Positions 1 through 8,681 of a stretch of DNA of 64,000 nucleotides are shown here, in pieces. The translations under genes were made by a program, and so were the position numbers. The DNA comes from Pedobacter sp. KBW06. Lineage in GTDB: Bacteria > Bacteroidota > Bacteroidia > Sphingobacteriales > Sphingobacteriaceae. The notes beneath the pieces are model-generated. The model worked only from the letters and a program-made list of their open reading frames with translations, did no database searches and had not been told where the DNA came from. Location of the stretch: assembly GCF_003852525.1 (NCBI RefSeq), contig NZ_QAJL01000001.1:2280527-2344526 (forward strand), in the 5' to 3' direction. Position 1 is the first letter of the stretch, and each line of letters starts with the position of its first letter.

Positions 1-1
1 T

Positions 2-835
2 AAAGAGGTAAACCTTCATGAAGGCTTGTTTACCGTAAAACCACATATTAGTATTACGTCACTAAACAAAACCGACCTTATTATTATCCCTTCCTTAAAC
101 CACAACTATTATGATGCAGTAAAGGACAATAAATTACTGATCAACTGGATCGAAAACCAATATAAAGCAGGCGCCGAAGTTGCCAGCATTTGTACCGGAG
201 CATTTTTGCTTGCTTCAACAGGTTTACTGGATGGAAAAAATTGTTCTACACATTGGGCTGCAGCAGAGAATTTCAGGATGATGTTTCCTAAAGTAAAGTT
301 GCATGCCGACCAGCTGATTACCGACGAACACGGAATTTATACCAATGGAGGAGCTTATTCTTTCCTTAATCTGATGGTTTATCTGGTAGAAAAATATTAC
401 GACAGGTCAACTGCGATCTTCTGTTCTAAAGTATTTCAGATCGAAATAGACAGACAAAGTCAGTCGGCATTTACCATATTTACCGGTCAGAAAAAGCACG
501 AAGATGAAATCGTCAGAAAAGCACAGGATTACATTGAAAATAAGCTGGCTGAAAAAATATCCGTAGCACATTTGTCTGCACTCTTCTCCGTTGGCAGGCG
601 AAATTTTGACAGAAGGTTTATTAAGGCTACAGGAAATACTCCTGTTGAATACGCACAAAGGGTAAAAATTGAATCTGCCAAGAAAACATTTGAAACGAGT
701 CAAAAAACAGTCAGTGAGGTGATGTACGCAGTAGGCTATTCTGATCTGAAAGCATTTCGGGAAGTCTTCAGAAAAATCACCGGCTTATCTCCGTTGGAAT
801 ACAGGCAAAAATATAATAAAGAATCACTAAATTAG
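2..835 (+). CDS. GlxA-like AraC transcriptional regulator, 5' end cut by window
   Basis: Transcriptional regulator of the GlxA type: an N-terminal DJ-1/PfpI (class I amidotransferase-like) domain followed by a C-terminal AraC helix-turn-helix pair. The frame is open to the left edge, so the TTG at 26 is not a real start and the true N-terminus lies outside. The amidotransferase-like part shows the nucleophile-elbow stretch ICTGAFLLAS near residue 55 and THWAAAENF just after it. The last 95 residues are a clear AraC DNA-binding domain ending GLSPLEYRQKY. In this family the first domain senses an unknown ligand rather than acting as an enzyme. The target genes cannot be read from the window. 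Confidence 0.85.
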   Translation, partial: KEVNLHEGLFTVKPHISITSLNKTDLIIIPSLNHNYYDAVKDNKLLINWIENQYKAGAEVASICTGAFLLASTGLLDGKNCSTHWAAAENFRMMFPKVKLHADQLITDEHGIYTNGGAYSFLNLMVYLVEKYYDRSTAIFCSKVFQIEIDRQSQSAFTIFTGQKKHEDEIVRKAQDYIENKLAEKISVAHLSALFSVGRRNFDRRFIKATGNTPVEYAQRVKIESAKKTFETSQKTVSEVMYAVGYSDLKAFREVFRKITGLSPLEYRQKYNKESLN

Positions 836-986
836 TACTGACGTCCAAATCTACCCGCTACTATGTCTATTTCGACCCATCCTTTGAACGTAATTTGCCT
901 TTAAATTAGTGAAGAACTTAAATTGGAATGCTGATAAACATCAAATTTCTTATGAATTCTACATACTCCATTAAAACCTAAAAATT

Positions 987-1514
987 ATGAAAATTAAAAG
1001 TCTGGTAGTTGCACTATGTTTACTCATAGGCAGTCAATTGGCAAAAGCGCAGGTCACTGTAACTGATCTGGTAAAAGACTGGGAAAGGTCCAGGGCTTAT
1101 ACCAAAGAATATCTGGATGCAATGCCCGAAAGTGGCTATGCTTTAAAACCTACCCCGGAAATGCGTTCTTTTGCCGAGCAGGTATTACACCTGGGAGATG
1201 CCAATTATGCCTTCGCTTCGGCAGCAACCGGCGTGAAAAGTCCGGTTGGTCAGGGTGAGCTGGAAAAAACCAATGATAAATCAAAAACCAATGTCAGCAA
1301 TTTAGTACTGGCGAGCTATGATTTTGTAATTGATCATGTAAAACAGTTATCCGAAGCGCAACTGAACGAAACCACCAAATTGTTTGGAAAGTTCGACATG
1401 TCTAAAAGAATGGCTTTGGCTAAAGCTTTTGAACATCAGGCGCATCACAGGGGGCAAACCACCGTATATCTTCGTCTGGCAGGCGTTAAACCTCCACAGG
1501 AAAAGTTATTTTAA
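987..1514 (+). CDS. DinB-family protein with signal peptide
   Basis: Exported DinB-superfamily four-helix protein of 175 residues. Residues 1-22 form a signal peptide ending in AKAQ. The family's three metal-binding histidines are plausible at H68 (motif HLGDANY) and at H150 and H154 in HQAHHRGQ. DinB proteins are metal-dependent transferase-like folds; bacillithiol or other thiol S-transferase activity is known for some members, but the substrate here is unknown. The start is a clean ATG followed by a lysine-rich signal peptide. It lies alone between a regulator and a minus-strand gene. Confident family assignment, unknown substrate. Confidence 0.82.
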   Translation: MKIKSLVVALCLLIGSQLAKAQVTVTDLVKDWERSRAYTKEYLDAMPESGYALKPTPEMRSFAEQVLHLGDANYAFASAATGVKSPVGQGELEKTNDKSKTNVSNLVLASYDFVIDHVKQLSEAQLNETTKLFGKFDMSKRMALAKAFEHQAHHRGQTTVYLRLAGVKPPQEKLF

Positions 1515-1531
1515 TATCAACAGGAATCAGC

Positions 1532-2725
1532 TTAATCAGAAAAACTTTTGCTGATCACTTCCAGGTAGGTTTCATTGTTAGATCGCTTGAAGATGATGTT
1601 TCTGCATTGGTTGAACTGAACGAATGCTTTTAAGGCCTGAATAAACTGTTCAAGAATGATTCGCTCCAGATCAAGGGGCTCAAAATGGATGTTATGGACG
1701 ATCAGCACTTTTTGTTTGCGATCGGCTTTGGCATCCATTCTTGCGATAAAGACATCCCCCGCGAGTATTGGTAATGAAAAATAACCGTACTGGCGTTTAG
1801 GAGCAGGCACGAAGCATTCGATCTGGTAATCAAAATTGAAGAAATCCTTTAAGCGGTGCCGGAAAACGTTGAGGATATCGAAGGGTGAGAGGATGAAAAC
1901 TTCATTGGAAAGTTTAATGTCCATTTTCTGATGGGGAAGCATATACAACGGACCTTTTATCCCCTCTACATTTACCACTTTTACTTCAGCCGCCTGAACC
2001 ATCTTTTCCAGCTCCTGTTTAATTGTGTTGCCTTTCACCCTTCGGGAACGCCAGGCCATTTCCTTAACCGAAGCGATACCCAGGGCACCCAGTGTGCGGG
2101 AAATGACAAAACGGACATATTCATCGTCTGTAGGCATGGTCAAGTCGGTTTCCTGTGGCACTAAGTTGAGCGGCAGGTCGTAGACTTTCTGAAACGCTTT
2201 GGTCCTGCTGATCATCAGGCTTCCATTGAGGTAGAGCCTTTCGAGTGCAACTTTAGCAGGCCGCCAATCCCACCAGCCAGAACTGGCTTCCATACGATCG
2301 TTCTCAAAATCACCAACCATTACTGCCCCTTCCCTTTCTACCCGATCCATAATCTCCTTCATTAAATTAATTTCTGGCTTGCTTGGCGGATTGCCCTGCG
2401 TTTCAAAGGCCTTTTTTACAGGCAGCGAAAAACGGAAATCCCGCATGGGAAGATAACCCGCATCTGAAGTGAAGTACTCATAAACACGACCATCTTCGCA
2501 AAGCTCGGCCAGCCATTCCGTTTGATAGTCTGGTATTCGAGCGGCCATCACATGATGATGGGCACGCTCCACAACGTAATTCGTATCCAGTTGAACGAAA
2601 CCAAGATGGTCAATCACACGATAGACGGCTTCGATTCCTGTTCCGAATTGTGCGTTACGGGCAAGTCCGGCAGCCTGAAGAATGATCTTGCGCGCCTGTA
2701 GTTTCGTAAGGGTGACAGGTTCCAT
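1532..2725 (-). CDS. YcaQ/AlkX-type winged-helix DNA glycosylase-like protein
   Basis: A 397-residue protein of the winged-helix family (COG3214, HTH_42) that includes YcaQ (AlkX), a monofunctional DNA glycosylase unhooking interstrand crosslinks and removing bulky alkylated purines. The family's catalytic QxD motif is visible as QLD at residues 45-47, followed by NYVVERAHHH, which matches the conserved stretch after that motif. Length agrees with the family at about 400 residues. It converges with the DinB-like gene, 17 bp apart. Crosslink repair is inferred from the family; substrate range cannot be read from sequence. Confidence 0.8.
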   Translation of the reverse strand: MEPVTLTKLQARKIILQAAGLARNAQFGTGIEAVYRVIDHLGFVQLDTNYVVERAHHHVMAARIPDYQTEWLAELCEDGRVYEYFTSDAGYLPMRDFRFSLPVKKAFETQGNPPSKPEINLMKEIMDRVEREGAVMVGDFENDRMEASSGWWDWRPAKVALERLYLNGSLMISRTKAFQKVYDLPLNLVPQETDLTMPTDDEYVRFVISRTLGALGIASVKEMAWRSRRVKGNTIKQELEKMVQAAEVKVVNVEGIKGPLYMLPHQKMDIKLSNEVFILSPFDILNVFRHRLKDFFNFDYQIECFVPAPKRQYGYFSLPILAGDVFIARMDAKADRKQKVLIVHNIHFEPLDLERIILEQFIQALKAFVQFNQCRNIIFKRSNNETYLEVISKSFSD

Positions 2726-2874
2726 CAGATAAAAATAACCAGAATAGCTTGTTTTTCCTTAGAATCTCCGCGTTCAAATGTTCTTTTTAATTTAACATTA
2801 TCAATAACCGGCGCATCAGCATATAACAAATGATATTTTATAGATTTGAGAATTAGCAATAAGTAGCATGTAAT

Positions 2875-3720
2875 ATGGGTAAAAAGGCAGCCGACCTACC
2901 AATTTTGAATCTCGAAGGCCAAACCTTTCCAGGTTTGTACATCCGTAATCTGGAAAATCAAGTCAGTCAGTTGCCACTAAACACTTTACATCGGGACGAT
3001 TATTTAATCTTTATCTTACAGATTTCCGGAGAGAGCGTCCTGGAAATTGACTTTTTCAAAAGTATATTGTTTCAAAACTGTATTTGCTGCATCCTACCGG
3101 GAAGTGTACACCAATTATTGTCGGTAAATAAACCGAAAGGCTGGCTACTGGCGGTAAACGGTGACCAGATAGACGAGCGCTTCCGGTCAATATTGTCAGA
3201 AGGCAATGCAGGAAGTCCGATACCTATCGACCCGGATTTAGCCTCACAACTTGAGCGTATTTTATTGGTCATCTGTCAGCAGAACCATGTGAAAACGTAT
3301 AAAAGCTTAACGGTGATAAGCCATCTGGTTTCTGCTTTTGCCGGGATACTTTGTTCCAACACTACAGTTCATATTGATGCTAACGCCACAGACAGAAACT
3401 CGTCTATTGCTGCACAGTTTAAAAGCCTGCTAAGGAAGCACTATCGCCGGCAAAAATCACCGTCCTGGTATGCAGGTCAATTAAATTTATCCACATCATA
3501 TTTAAATGAGTGCATTAAATCAGCTACCGGAAGCACAGTGAGTAACTGGATACAAAAGGAGATTGTACTTGAAGGGAAACGGCTTTTGGCATTTTCAAAA
3601 AATAGCACAAAAGAAATTGCCTATGATTTAGGATATAATGACCCCGCATATTTTAACCGGCTATTTTTAAAGCTCACAGGAACAAGACCAGCTGCGTTTA
3701 GAAATAATTACCGTAAATAG
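2875..3720 (+). CDS. AraC-family transcriptional regulator
   Basis: A 281-residue AraC/XylS-type regulator. The N-terminal 170 residues resemble the cupin-like ligand-binding half of the family (LHRDDYLIFILQISGESVLEIDF), and the last 100 residues carry the double helix-turn-helix ending GTRPAAFRNNYRK. The start is an ATG at 2875. It lies 68 bp upstream of, and in the same direction as, an NTF2-like gene that it might control. The ligand is unknown. Confidence 0.85.
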   Translation: MGKKAADLPILNLEGQTFPGLYIRNLENQVSQLPLNTLHRDDYLIFILQISGESVLEIDFFKSILFQNCICCILPGSVHQLLSVNKPKGWLLAVNGDQIDERFRSILSEGNAGSPIPIDPDLASQLERILLVICQQNHVKTYKSLTVISHLVSAFAGILCSNTTVHIDANATDRNSSIAAQFKSLLRKHYRRQKSPSWYAGQLNLSTSYLNECIKSATGSTVSNWIQKEIVLEGKRLLAFSKNSTKEIAYDLGYNDPAYFNRLFLKLTGTRPAAFRNNYRK

Positions 3721-3788
3721 TACCTATTTTTCCCGTAATCAGACCTGTTACCTAATTTAGGAATGCTATTATTTTGCATTAAAAAAAT

Positions 3789-4181
3789 ATGAAAAATAAC
3801 AAAGCAATCCTCAAAGAACTCTTCCAGGAGATATTCGCAAATCCGGTTTACAATGAATATGTCATCTCGCGGTATTTCACACCTGATTATCGCCAGGAAG
3901 TGGATGGCAAAATTCTTAATTACGAACAGTTTTGTAAACACATCAGGGCTCAGGAAGAAGTTGTTGCATCAATGTCCTTTGAGTTTCAAACACTCGTTGA
4001 AGAAGGGAATATCCTTTTTTCGAATCATATAGCAACGATAAAGATGAAGAATGCTGAAAGTCTGGAAATCAGGGTTATTGGTGAATTTCATTTTATAAAT
4101 GGTAAAATCAATTATTGTAATGAACTGACACATATGATCAGCGGCGATTCAAGCAATAAGGATTTAGGTTCCAGACATTAA
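3789..4181 (+). CDS. NTF2/SnoaL-like protein
   Basis: Small cytoplasmic protein of 130 residues with the layout of the NTF2-like (SnoaL/DUF4440-type) cone fold: an N-terminal helix pair (LKELFQEIFANPVYNEYVIS), a mid segment YFTPDYRQEVDGK, and beta strands carrying GEFHFINGKINYCNELT. Such proteins are polyketide cyclases, isomerases or ligand-binding proteins; nothing in the sequence picks one. A strong terminator follows the gene directly. It is probably co-regulated with the preceding AraC gene, which is an inference from position only. Confidence 0.7.
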   Translation: MKNNKAILKELFQEIFANPVYNEYVISRYFTPDYRQEVDGKILNYEQFCKHIRAQEEVVASMSFEFQTLVEEGNILFSNHIATIKMKNAESLEIRVIGEFHFINGKINYCNELTHMISGDSSNKDLGSRH

Positions 4182-4190
4182 GTCACTTTT

Positions 4191-4222
4191 GCCCAAACCG
4201 CTAATACGGTTTGGGCTTTTTT
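4191..4222 (+). terminator. Intrinsic terminator after the NTF2-like gene
   Basis: A perfect 10-bp stem (GCCCAAACCG at 4191-4200 paired with 4207-4216) with a 6-nt loop is followed directly by a run of six T on the plus strand. It sits 10 bp past the stop codon. On the minus strand the hairpin is followed by A residues, so it terminates only the plus-strand gene. Confidence 0.9.
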
Positions 4223-4270
4223 AAGCCGCTTCAAATTTTAGAAGTATGTAATACTAACGCAATACATGCA

Positions 4271-5719
4271 TTATGGGAAGTAAGAGACATGATTTTCAGG
4301 TTTACGTTTGTTCCATGGCTGAGCAAGCTCTAATTGTGCCGCCAGTTTAAATAACATGGCCTCATTTCCGGTTTTTGTCGAAAATGTGATACCGATAGGC
4401 ATTCCGGTACTGCTCCATCCTAAAGGCAGTGTAATGGCAGGAGCACCTGAAATATTGAATACCTGCCCAAAAGGGGCAACTTTACAGGCTTCGAGCACCC
4501 AATTGTGCCAGGTTAAATCATGTTTCTGAATTTTCGAACGATCTGCTAAAGGAGCCTGAACCGCATTTGTAGGTGTAATCATAACATCATACTTTTCAAA
4601 AAAATTACCCGCTGCACGGGCTACGGTATTGGAATACTCTACGGCGGCTATCAAGTGCTGTGCAGTATAAGTCATTCCATCATCATAGCCTTTAAGGCTG
4701 CTTTGTTCGAGTGTTTTTGCTGAAATTTCTCGTCCTGTTATGGCCTGCAGGTTGTTGATGCCATAAGTAGTATAAGAAGCCCATATGGTTTTTATACAGT
4801 TCAGCAACTGGTCTTCGTCGAGGTTAAAGCGATTCGAATCTACCAGATGGCCCATCGATTCACAAAGTTTTGCAGCCCGCATAGTGGCTTCAAGTACTTC
4901 AGCATCTACATCTGCACTAATCCATGGCTCTACATTTATAGCAATTCTAAGTGATGCTGGCTTTTCTAACATAGCTGACAGATATGATGTCCCATTTTTG
5001 GGCGTGAAATAAAATTCACCCGCTGCTGGTCCGGCAGTTGCATCCAGCACGGCAGCAGAATCTCTTACCGTTCTGGTTAAAACATGTTCAGTGGCCAGAC
5101 CCAGGAAAAACTGACCGGCACCCGGACCCACTGGATTAAGGTTTCTGCTAGGCTTCAAACCAACCAGGCCGGTGAACCCTGATGGTGTCCGGATCGAACC
5201 GCCAAGATCTGTTCCGTGAGCGACAGGCACTATTCCTGAGGCAACTGCTGCGGCAGAACCACCGGAAGAACCGCCCGGGGATAAATCTGAGTTCCAGGGA
5301 TTGCGGGTGATACCACAAGCCAGGGACCCGGTAACGGCTGCACTGCCAAATTCCGGAGTAGTAGTGCGCCCTAAAATGTTGAATCCCGCCATTTTATATC
5401 GTTTTACCAGTTCGCTGTCATGGTCAAACTTTAATCCACGGGCTATTCTGCTGCCCATCTCTGCATTTTTATTTGCCTCATAGGCCCCCAGATCTTTCAT
5501 TAACATTGGAACACCATCGTAAGCTTCATGATTTGCTAAAAGTTCATTAGAGACAACTGCCCGCTCTTCATAATATTCAACCAAGGCATTTAATTTCGGG
5601 TTGATCGTTTGAATAGCCTTTATTGCACATGCTGCAACTTCAGATTTCGTTACTTCTTTTTTTCTAATCAGCTCTGCCAGACCCAGGCCATCAAAGGAGC
5701 TGTATTCTTTTAAATTCAT
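4271..5719 (-). CDS. Amidase, amidase-signature family
   Basis: A 482-residue amidase-signature enzyme that hydrolyses C-N amide bonds of an unidentified substrate. The Ser-cisSer-Lys triad is visible: K75 in PMLMKDLG, the cis-serine at about S151 in the glycine/serine-rich GGSSGGSAAAVA, and the nucleophile at about S175 in DLGGSIRTP. Length fits the family. There is no GatB or GatC neighbour, so it is not the tRNA-dependent amidotransferase subunit. It closely resembles stand-alone amidases such as 6-aminohexanoate-cyclic-dimer or aryl amidases. It is transcribed away from an AraC-type regulator 82 bp upstream, a common arrangement for local control. Confidence 0.88.
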   Translation of the reverse strand: MNLKEYSSFDGLGLAELIRKKEVTKSEVAACAIKAIQTINPKLNALVEYYEERAVVSNELLANHEAYDGVPMLMKDLGAYEANKNAEMGSRIARGLKFDHDSELVKRYKMAGFNILGRTTTPEFGSAAVTGSLACGITRNPWNSDLSPGGSSGGSAAAVASGIVPVAHGTDLGGSIRTPSGFTGLVGLKPSRNLNPVGPGAGQFFLGLATEHVLTRTVRDSAAVLDATAGPAAGEFYFTPKNGTSYLSAMLEKPASLRIAINVEPWISADVDAEVLEATMRAAKLCESMGHLVDSNRFNLDEDQLLNCIKTIWASYTTYGINNLQAITGREISAKTLEQSSLKGYDDGMTYTAQHLIAAVEYSNTVARAAGNFFEKYDVMITPTNAVQAPLADRSKIQKHDLTWHNWVLEACKVAPFGQVFNISGAPAITLPLGWSSTGMPIGITFSTKTGNEAMLFKLAAQLELAQPWNKRKPENHVSYFP

Positions 5720-5801
5720 TCTTTATATTTTTTTGTAACAGCAAATTTATGCTGATAACACACCCTGACATCTGTATTAATTTGCCATAAAAAGGGTAAA
5801 T

Positions 5802-6677
5802 TTGGATGTGAAACAAAATCTTTATTACCCATTTGAAATCCTTTATAAGGAGATTAATGAATGTTTGAAATCTGGTTATAGCCAGAATTTCTTCGAATTG
5901 GTCTATATAGTTGAGGGCACGGGGATTCAACATATTAATAAGAACACCTTTAATTATGCTGCAGGTCATCTGTTGCTCATCACTCCGGAAGATCATAATT
6001 CTTTTGAAGTGATCACAACGACGAAGATTTTGTTTATTTGTTTTAGTGATATCTATCTCAAGTCTGCACCCGTTGGCGTGAATGAGAAAGAGCGAACGCA
6101 ATGGGTAAAAAGGCTGAATTTTATACTTCATCATGCCAGCCATTTACCCGGATGCATTTTAAAAGAGGAGATTGACAAGGCATTAGTGAAATCGTTGGCC
6201 GCAAGCATCGTGGAAGAACAGCGGTATAGTCACCTTTATAGTAAAGAGTTGATTCAGCAATTGATGAATAGTCTGATCTTATTGGTTGCGAGGTCTATTT
6301 CGGAAAGTTTACCAGAAAGGCTTTCCCCAGTTACTGACCAGAAGCTTTTGAGCGTGTTTCAGTATATACAGGATAATATCTATTTTCCTGATCGACTGAA
6401 AGTATCAGTGATATGCATTCAGTTCAATATGTCGCCCAACTATTTTGGTAAGTTTTTTAAAAGGCATACCGGTGAAAATTTACAGGATTACATACTGAAA
6501 TCTAAGATAAAAATCATTGAAATACGCTTATTGAGTAGTGATATGAGGATCAATGAAATTGTTAGTGAGTTGAAATTTTCTGATGAAAGTCACTTGAACA
6601 GGGTATTTAAAAAATATAAAGGAATGAGTCCTTCGTCATTTCGGAAAAATGAACTGGCTAAGTCCTATCCTGGCTAG
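5802..6677 (+). CDS. AraC-family regulator divergent from the amidase
   Basis: A 291-residue AraC-type regulator with a cupin-like sensor half (FELVYIVEGTGIQHINK) and a C-terminal double helix-turn-helix ending KGMSPSSFRKNELAK. The start is uncertain: TTG at 5802 or GTG at 5808; no in-frame ATG lies upstream before a stop at 5778, and an AAAGGG stretch at 5791-5796 could be the ribosome site. Its divergent position beside the amidase suggests it regulates that gene, possibly on sensing the amide substrate; this is inference from layout. Confidence 0.82.
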   Translation: MDVKQNLYYPFEILYKEINECLKSGYSQNFFELVYIVEGTGIQHINKNTFNYAAGHLLLITPEDHNSFEVITTTKILFICFSDIYLKSAPVGVNEKERTQWVKRLNFILHHASHLPGCILKEEIDKALVKSLAASIVEEQRYSHLYSKELIQQLMNSLILLVARSISESLPERLSPVTDQKLLSVFQYIQDNIYFPDRLKVSVICIQFNMSPNYFGKFFKRHTGENLQDYILKSKIKIIEIRLLSSDMRINEIVSELKFSDESHLNRVFKKYKGMSPSSFRKNELAKSYPG

Positions 6678-6885
6678 CTTTGATTTGTAAGATGGATTTA
6701 CAGCTATCTTTTGTTGGTACTTATCAATGAACAGTATAATTTTAAAGACTTTCTGGCATTTGCCCGGCAACTCTTCGAATTCTTTGCTTAGGACAGCTAA
6801 AACTTGTATTTCAATGATTTGATAGCGTAATCTCTTCCTTATTATGTAAGGATTTAATTATCAGATATATAAACAAAAAAAAGGG

Positions 6886-6981
6886 AATCTCATTGCTGAA
6901 ATTCCCTCTTTCTGTGGTGCTCAACGTACCAGTGTACTCGAATCAGTTCTTGGAAGATTTAAAGAAAATGGCCAATCTTAA
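6886..6981 (+). pseudogene. Possible transposase remnant
   Basis: In one frame this short stretch encodes GAQRTSVLESVLGRFKENG, which resembles a motif around the last acidic residue of some Bacteroidota transposases (RTS-x-x-x-ES-x-FG-x-x-K). No other part of a transposase and no terminal repeats were found, so this would be a deep remnant. A different frame gives an open stretch of 75 residues (6893-7120) with no recognisable features. The call is weak. Confidence 0.25.
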
Positions 6982-7133
6982 AAATGCTATTTCAGGCCCT
7001 CCCCTTAGTAGGGATTTTAAACTTAGATACAAAAAATGCTATACGGATCAAGAATCAAGAAAGAGACCCTTATCGACTATCTGGAAGGAAAATGGATTAG
7101 GAGATTATAATTCAGAATAGTACCAACACCATA

Positions 7134-7176
7134 AATATTTTATCACTAGTGAGTATTTCACTGGTGATAAAATATT
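7134..7176. repeat. Long inverted repeat (19-bp arms)
   Basis: Arms 7134-7152 and 7158-7176 pair over 19 bp with one G-U type mismatch and a 5-nt loop. The following bases CATTTTATAA are T-rich but not a clean T run, so a terminator role is possible but not certain. It lies just past the possible transposase remnant. Confidence 0.6.
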
Positions 7177-7408
7177 CATTTTATAACTACTAGATATGTA
7201 AAACGTCTAAAGATAACATCTATTGATTGTTGGAAAAGTATATTTAAAGGCAAAGAAGCACTTTGTCGAAATTAAAGCATCTGATGATACCGTGGAGCTG
7301 TTACATTTTAAAAACATCAATTATCAATCGAACTCAAATAAAAAACAAATTACAGATCAATCACCTAGACCTGTATTCAATCGTAAGTCAATGTATCAAT
7401 TCAAGAAG

Positions 7409-7443
7409 CAGAAATTATAGTTGGCACATTATTTTAGTCAGCT
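7409..7443 (+). repeat. Conserved 35-bp element upstream of first GNAT gene
   Basis: This stretch, starting CAGAAATTAT and containing TTGGCAC, matches 16932-16966 at 31 of 35 positions. Both copies sit 43-64 bp before the first usable start of paralogous GNAT genes, so the duplication included upstream DNA. It may be a promoter or simply residual homology. Confidence 0.7.
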
Positions 7444-7485
7444 GGGAGAATTAGCTTTCCATAGACATTTCTGATTTCGATAGTT

Positions 7486-7977
7486 TTGGAGAAAAATTTA
7501 GAAGTGAATATAGTGGAAGCAGTGAAAATTAGGGAGTATCATCCAGACGACAAAGTACGGCTCTTAGTAATTTTGAAACTAAATGTTCCAAAATATTTTC
7601 CGGAAAGTAAGTTGAAGGACTTCGAAGAGTATCTTGAGAATAATATTGTAAAATATTTTGTCGTTCAATTGGGAGAGGAACTCATTGGAGGTGGTGGAAT
7701 AAATTTAGATGTGTATAATACTGGCAAAATAAGCTGGGATTGCATCTCTCCAAAATTTCAAGGTCTGGGAATAGGGCGAAAATTATTAAAATATAGGATT
7801 GAGTATTTAAAATCCCTAAACAACGTAGACAAAATAGTTGTAAGGACTTCACAACTGGCTCATAGATTCTATGTAAAAAACGGATTTGTTCTCCAGAATT
7901 TTATAGAATATTACTGGGCTTTAGGATATCATTCGTACCATATGGAAATGTGCATTCTTGAAATGCGAGTTAATTAA
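7486..7977 (+). CDS. GNAT-family N-acetyltransferase, copy 1
   Basis: A 163-residue GCN5-related acetyltransferase transferring an acetyl group from acetyl-CoA to an unknown amine. The CoA-binding loop is visible as FQGLGIGRKLL, and the last strand and helix as FYVKNGFVL. The start is unclear: TTG at 7486 or GTG at 7504. It is a clear paralog of the gene at 17030-17521, sharing VPKYF, YFVV, GGGGIN and TSQL blocks, and both genes carry the same element upstream. Substrate unknown. Confidence 0.82.
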   Translation: MEKNLEVNIVEAVKIREYHPDDKVRLLVILKLNVPKYFPESKLKDFEEYLENNIVKYFVVQLGEELIGGGGINLDVYNTGKISWDCISPKFQGLGIGRKLLKYRIEYLKSLNNVDKIVVRTSQLAHRFYVKNGFVLQNFIEYYWALGYHSYHMEMCILEMRVN

Positions 7978-8250
7978 CCTCGGACAAAATGTAGCGTATT
8001 TCACTTGGTTGTAATCGTTCAATTAAGCATCAATTTTTAACTTAGAACCACTAGGTCAGTAAAAACATCTACACTTTAATTGCTATTCATTGTTGATTAT
8101 TGTCAGAATCTATTTAGAAACAAAGAAGTTCACAATAGGAAAGCACTAAATTCTCCCATGCATATACACGGGAGTTGTTAAACACTGCCAATAAATTTAG
8201 GTTAATTAGATTGCGACAATTAGATCAATGCATCATAATCAATCCTTATT
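7978..8250. other. Intergenic, nothing recognised
   Basis: AT-rich DNA with no open frame, hairpin or repeat that I can support. Confidence 0.5.
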
Positions 8251-8433
8251 TTATTTTTTCTTACTCGGTATAAAGTAAGTAAACCAAAGGAACCAAAGTA
8301 GCTCAATTATTTTCCATGAAGCTTCAGTTCCCTGAAAAACTCCAACAACAACTCGTAACTTATAAAAGCCTATAAATCCTAGTAGCCCTAACCACCAATA
8401 TTTACCCCATACGTATTTATCATTTTTTATCAT
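8251..8433 (-). CDS. Small membrane protein (60 residues)
   Basis: A short hydrophobic protein rich in tryptophan and aromatic residues: KYWWLGLLGFIGFYKL near the start and LLWFLWFTYFIP near the end suggest two membrane segments, closed by a basic SKKK tail. The first segment recalls small DUF3796-like membrane proteins, but the match is by eye only. It starts with ATG and stands alone. A chance open frame cannot be excluded. Confidence 0.5.
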   Translation of the reverse strand: MIKNDKYVWGKYWWLGLLGFIGFYKLRVVVGVFQGTEASWKIIELLWFLWFTYFIPSKKK

Positions 8434-8681
8434 GGGTCTAATTTACCACAATCAACTGGCATGCAATTGGTTAATATGACTGAACTGACCTAAATTAAGG
8501 GTGAGTTTACAAAATACGGCCCTGAATGTATAATGAAAACAACTTCATTTTAGGTATTTACTCTTAACACTAATTCTCTAGAGATTGGAAAAGAATATTA
8601 AAGTTCTATCTAGAAAATAGAAAAAGTAATAACTTTTGTTATCTGAAAAAAATAGTCTCAGTTTGTTTGAAAAAGCGAACA

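Larger units (their letters stand above)
6982..7485. other. Intergenic stretch without a convincing gene
   Basis: AT-rich DNA between a regulator and a GNAT gene. It holds a long hairpin at 7134-7176 and a 35-bp element at 7409-7443 that recurs before the second GNAT gene. Open frames of 63-75 codons here start at TTG or overlap one another, and none has a recognisable motif, so none is called. Confidence 0.5.

Noticed and set aside
26..28. TTG at 26 as start of the first regulator
   Set aside because: The frame is open to position 2 with coding sequence before it, so the gene simply runs off the window.
4191..4222. The hairpin as a bidirectional terminator for the amidase gene
   Set aside because: On the minus strand the stem is followed by A residues, so no T run follows the amidase transcript.
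5691..6143. Minus-strand frame of 150 codons opposite the AraC regulator
   Set aside because: It lies fully antisense to a clear regulator gene and its own promoter region, and has no motif.
7409..7443. TTGGCAC in the shared GNAT upstream element as a sigma-54 promoter
   Set aside because: The -24 like part is present, but the -12 GC at the required spacing is missing in both copies.
7223..7454. Two overlapping frames of 63-65 codons before the first GNAT gene
   Set aside because: They overlap each other in different frames, start poorly and show no motif; the region also holds the shared upstream element.
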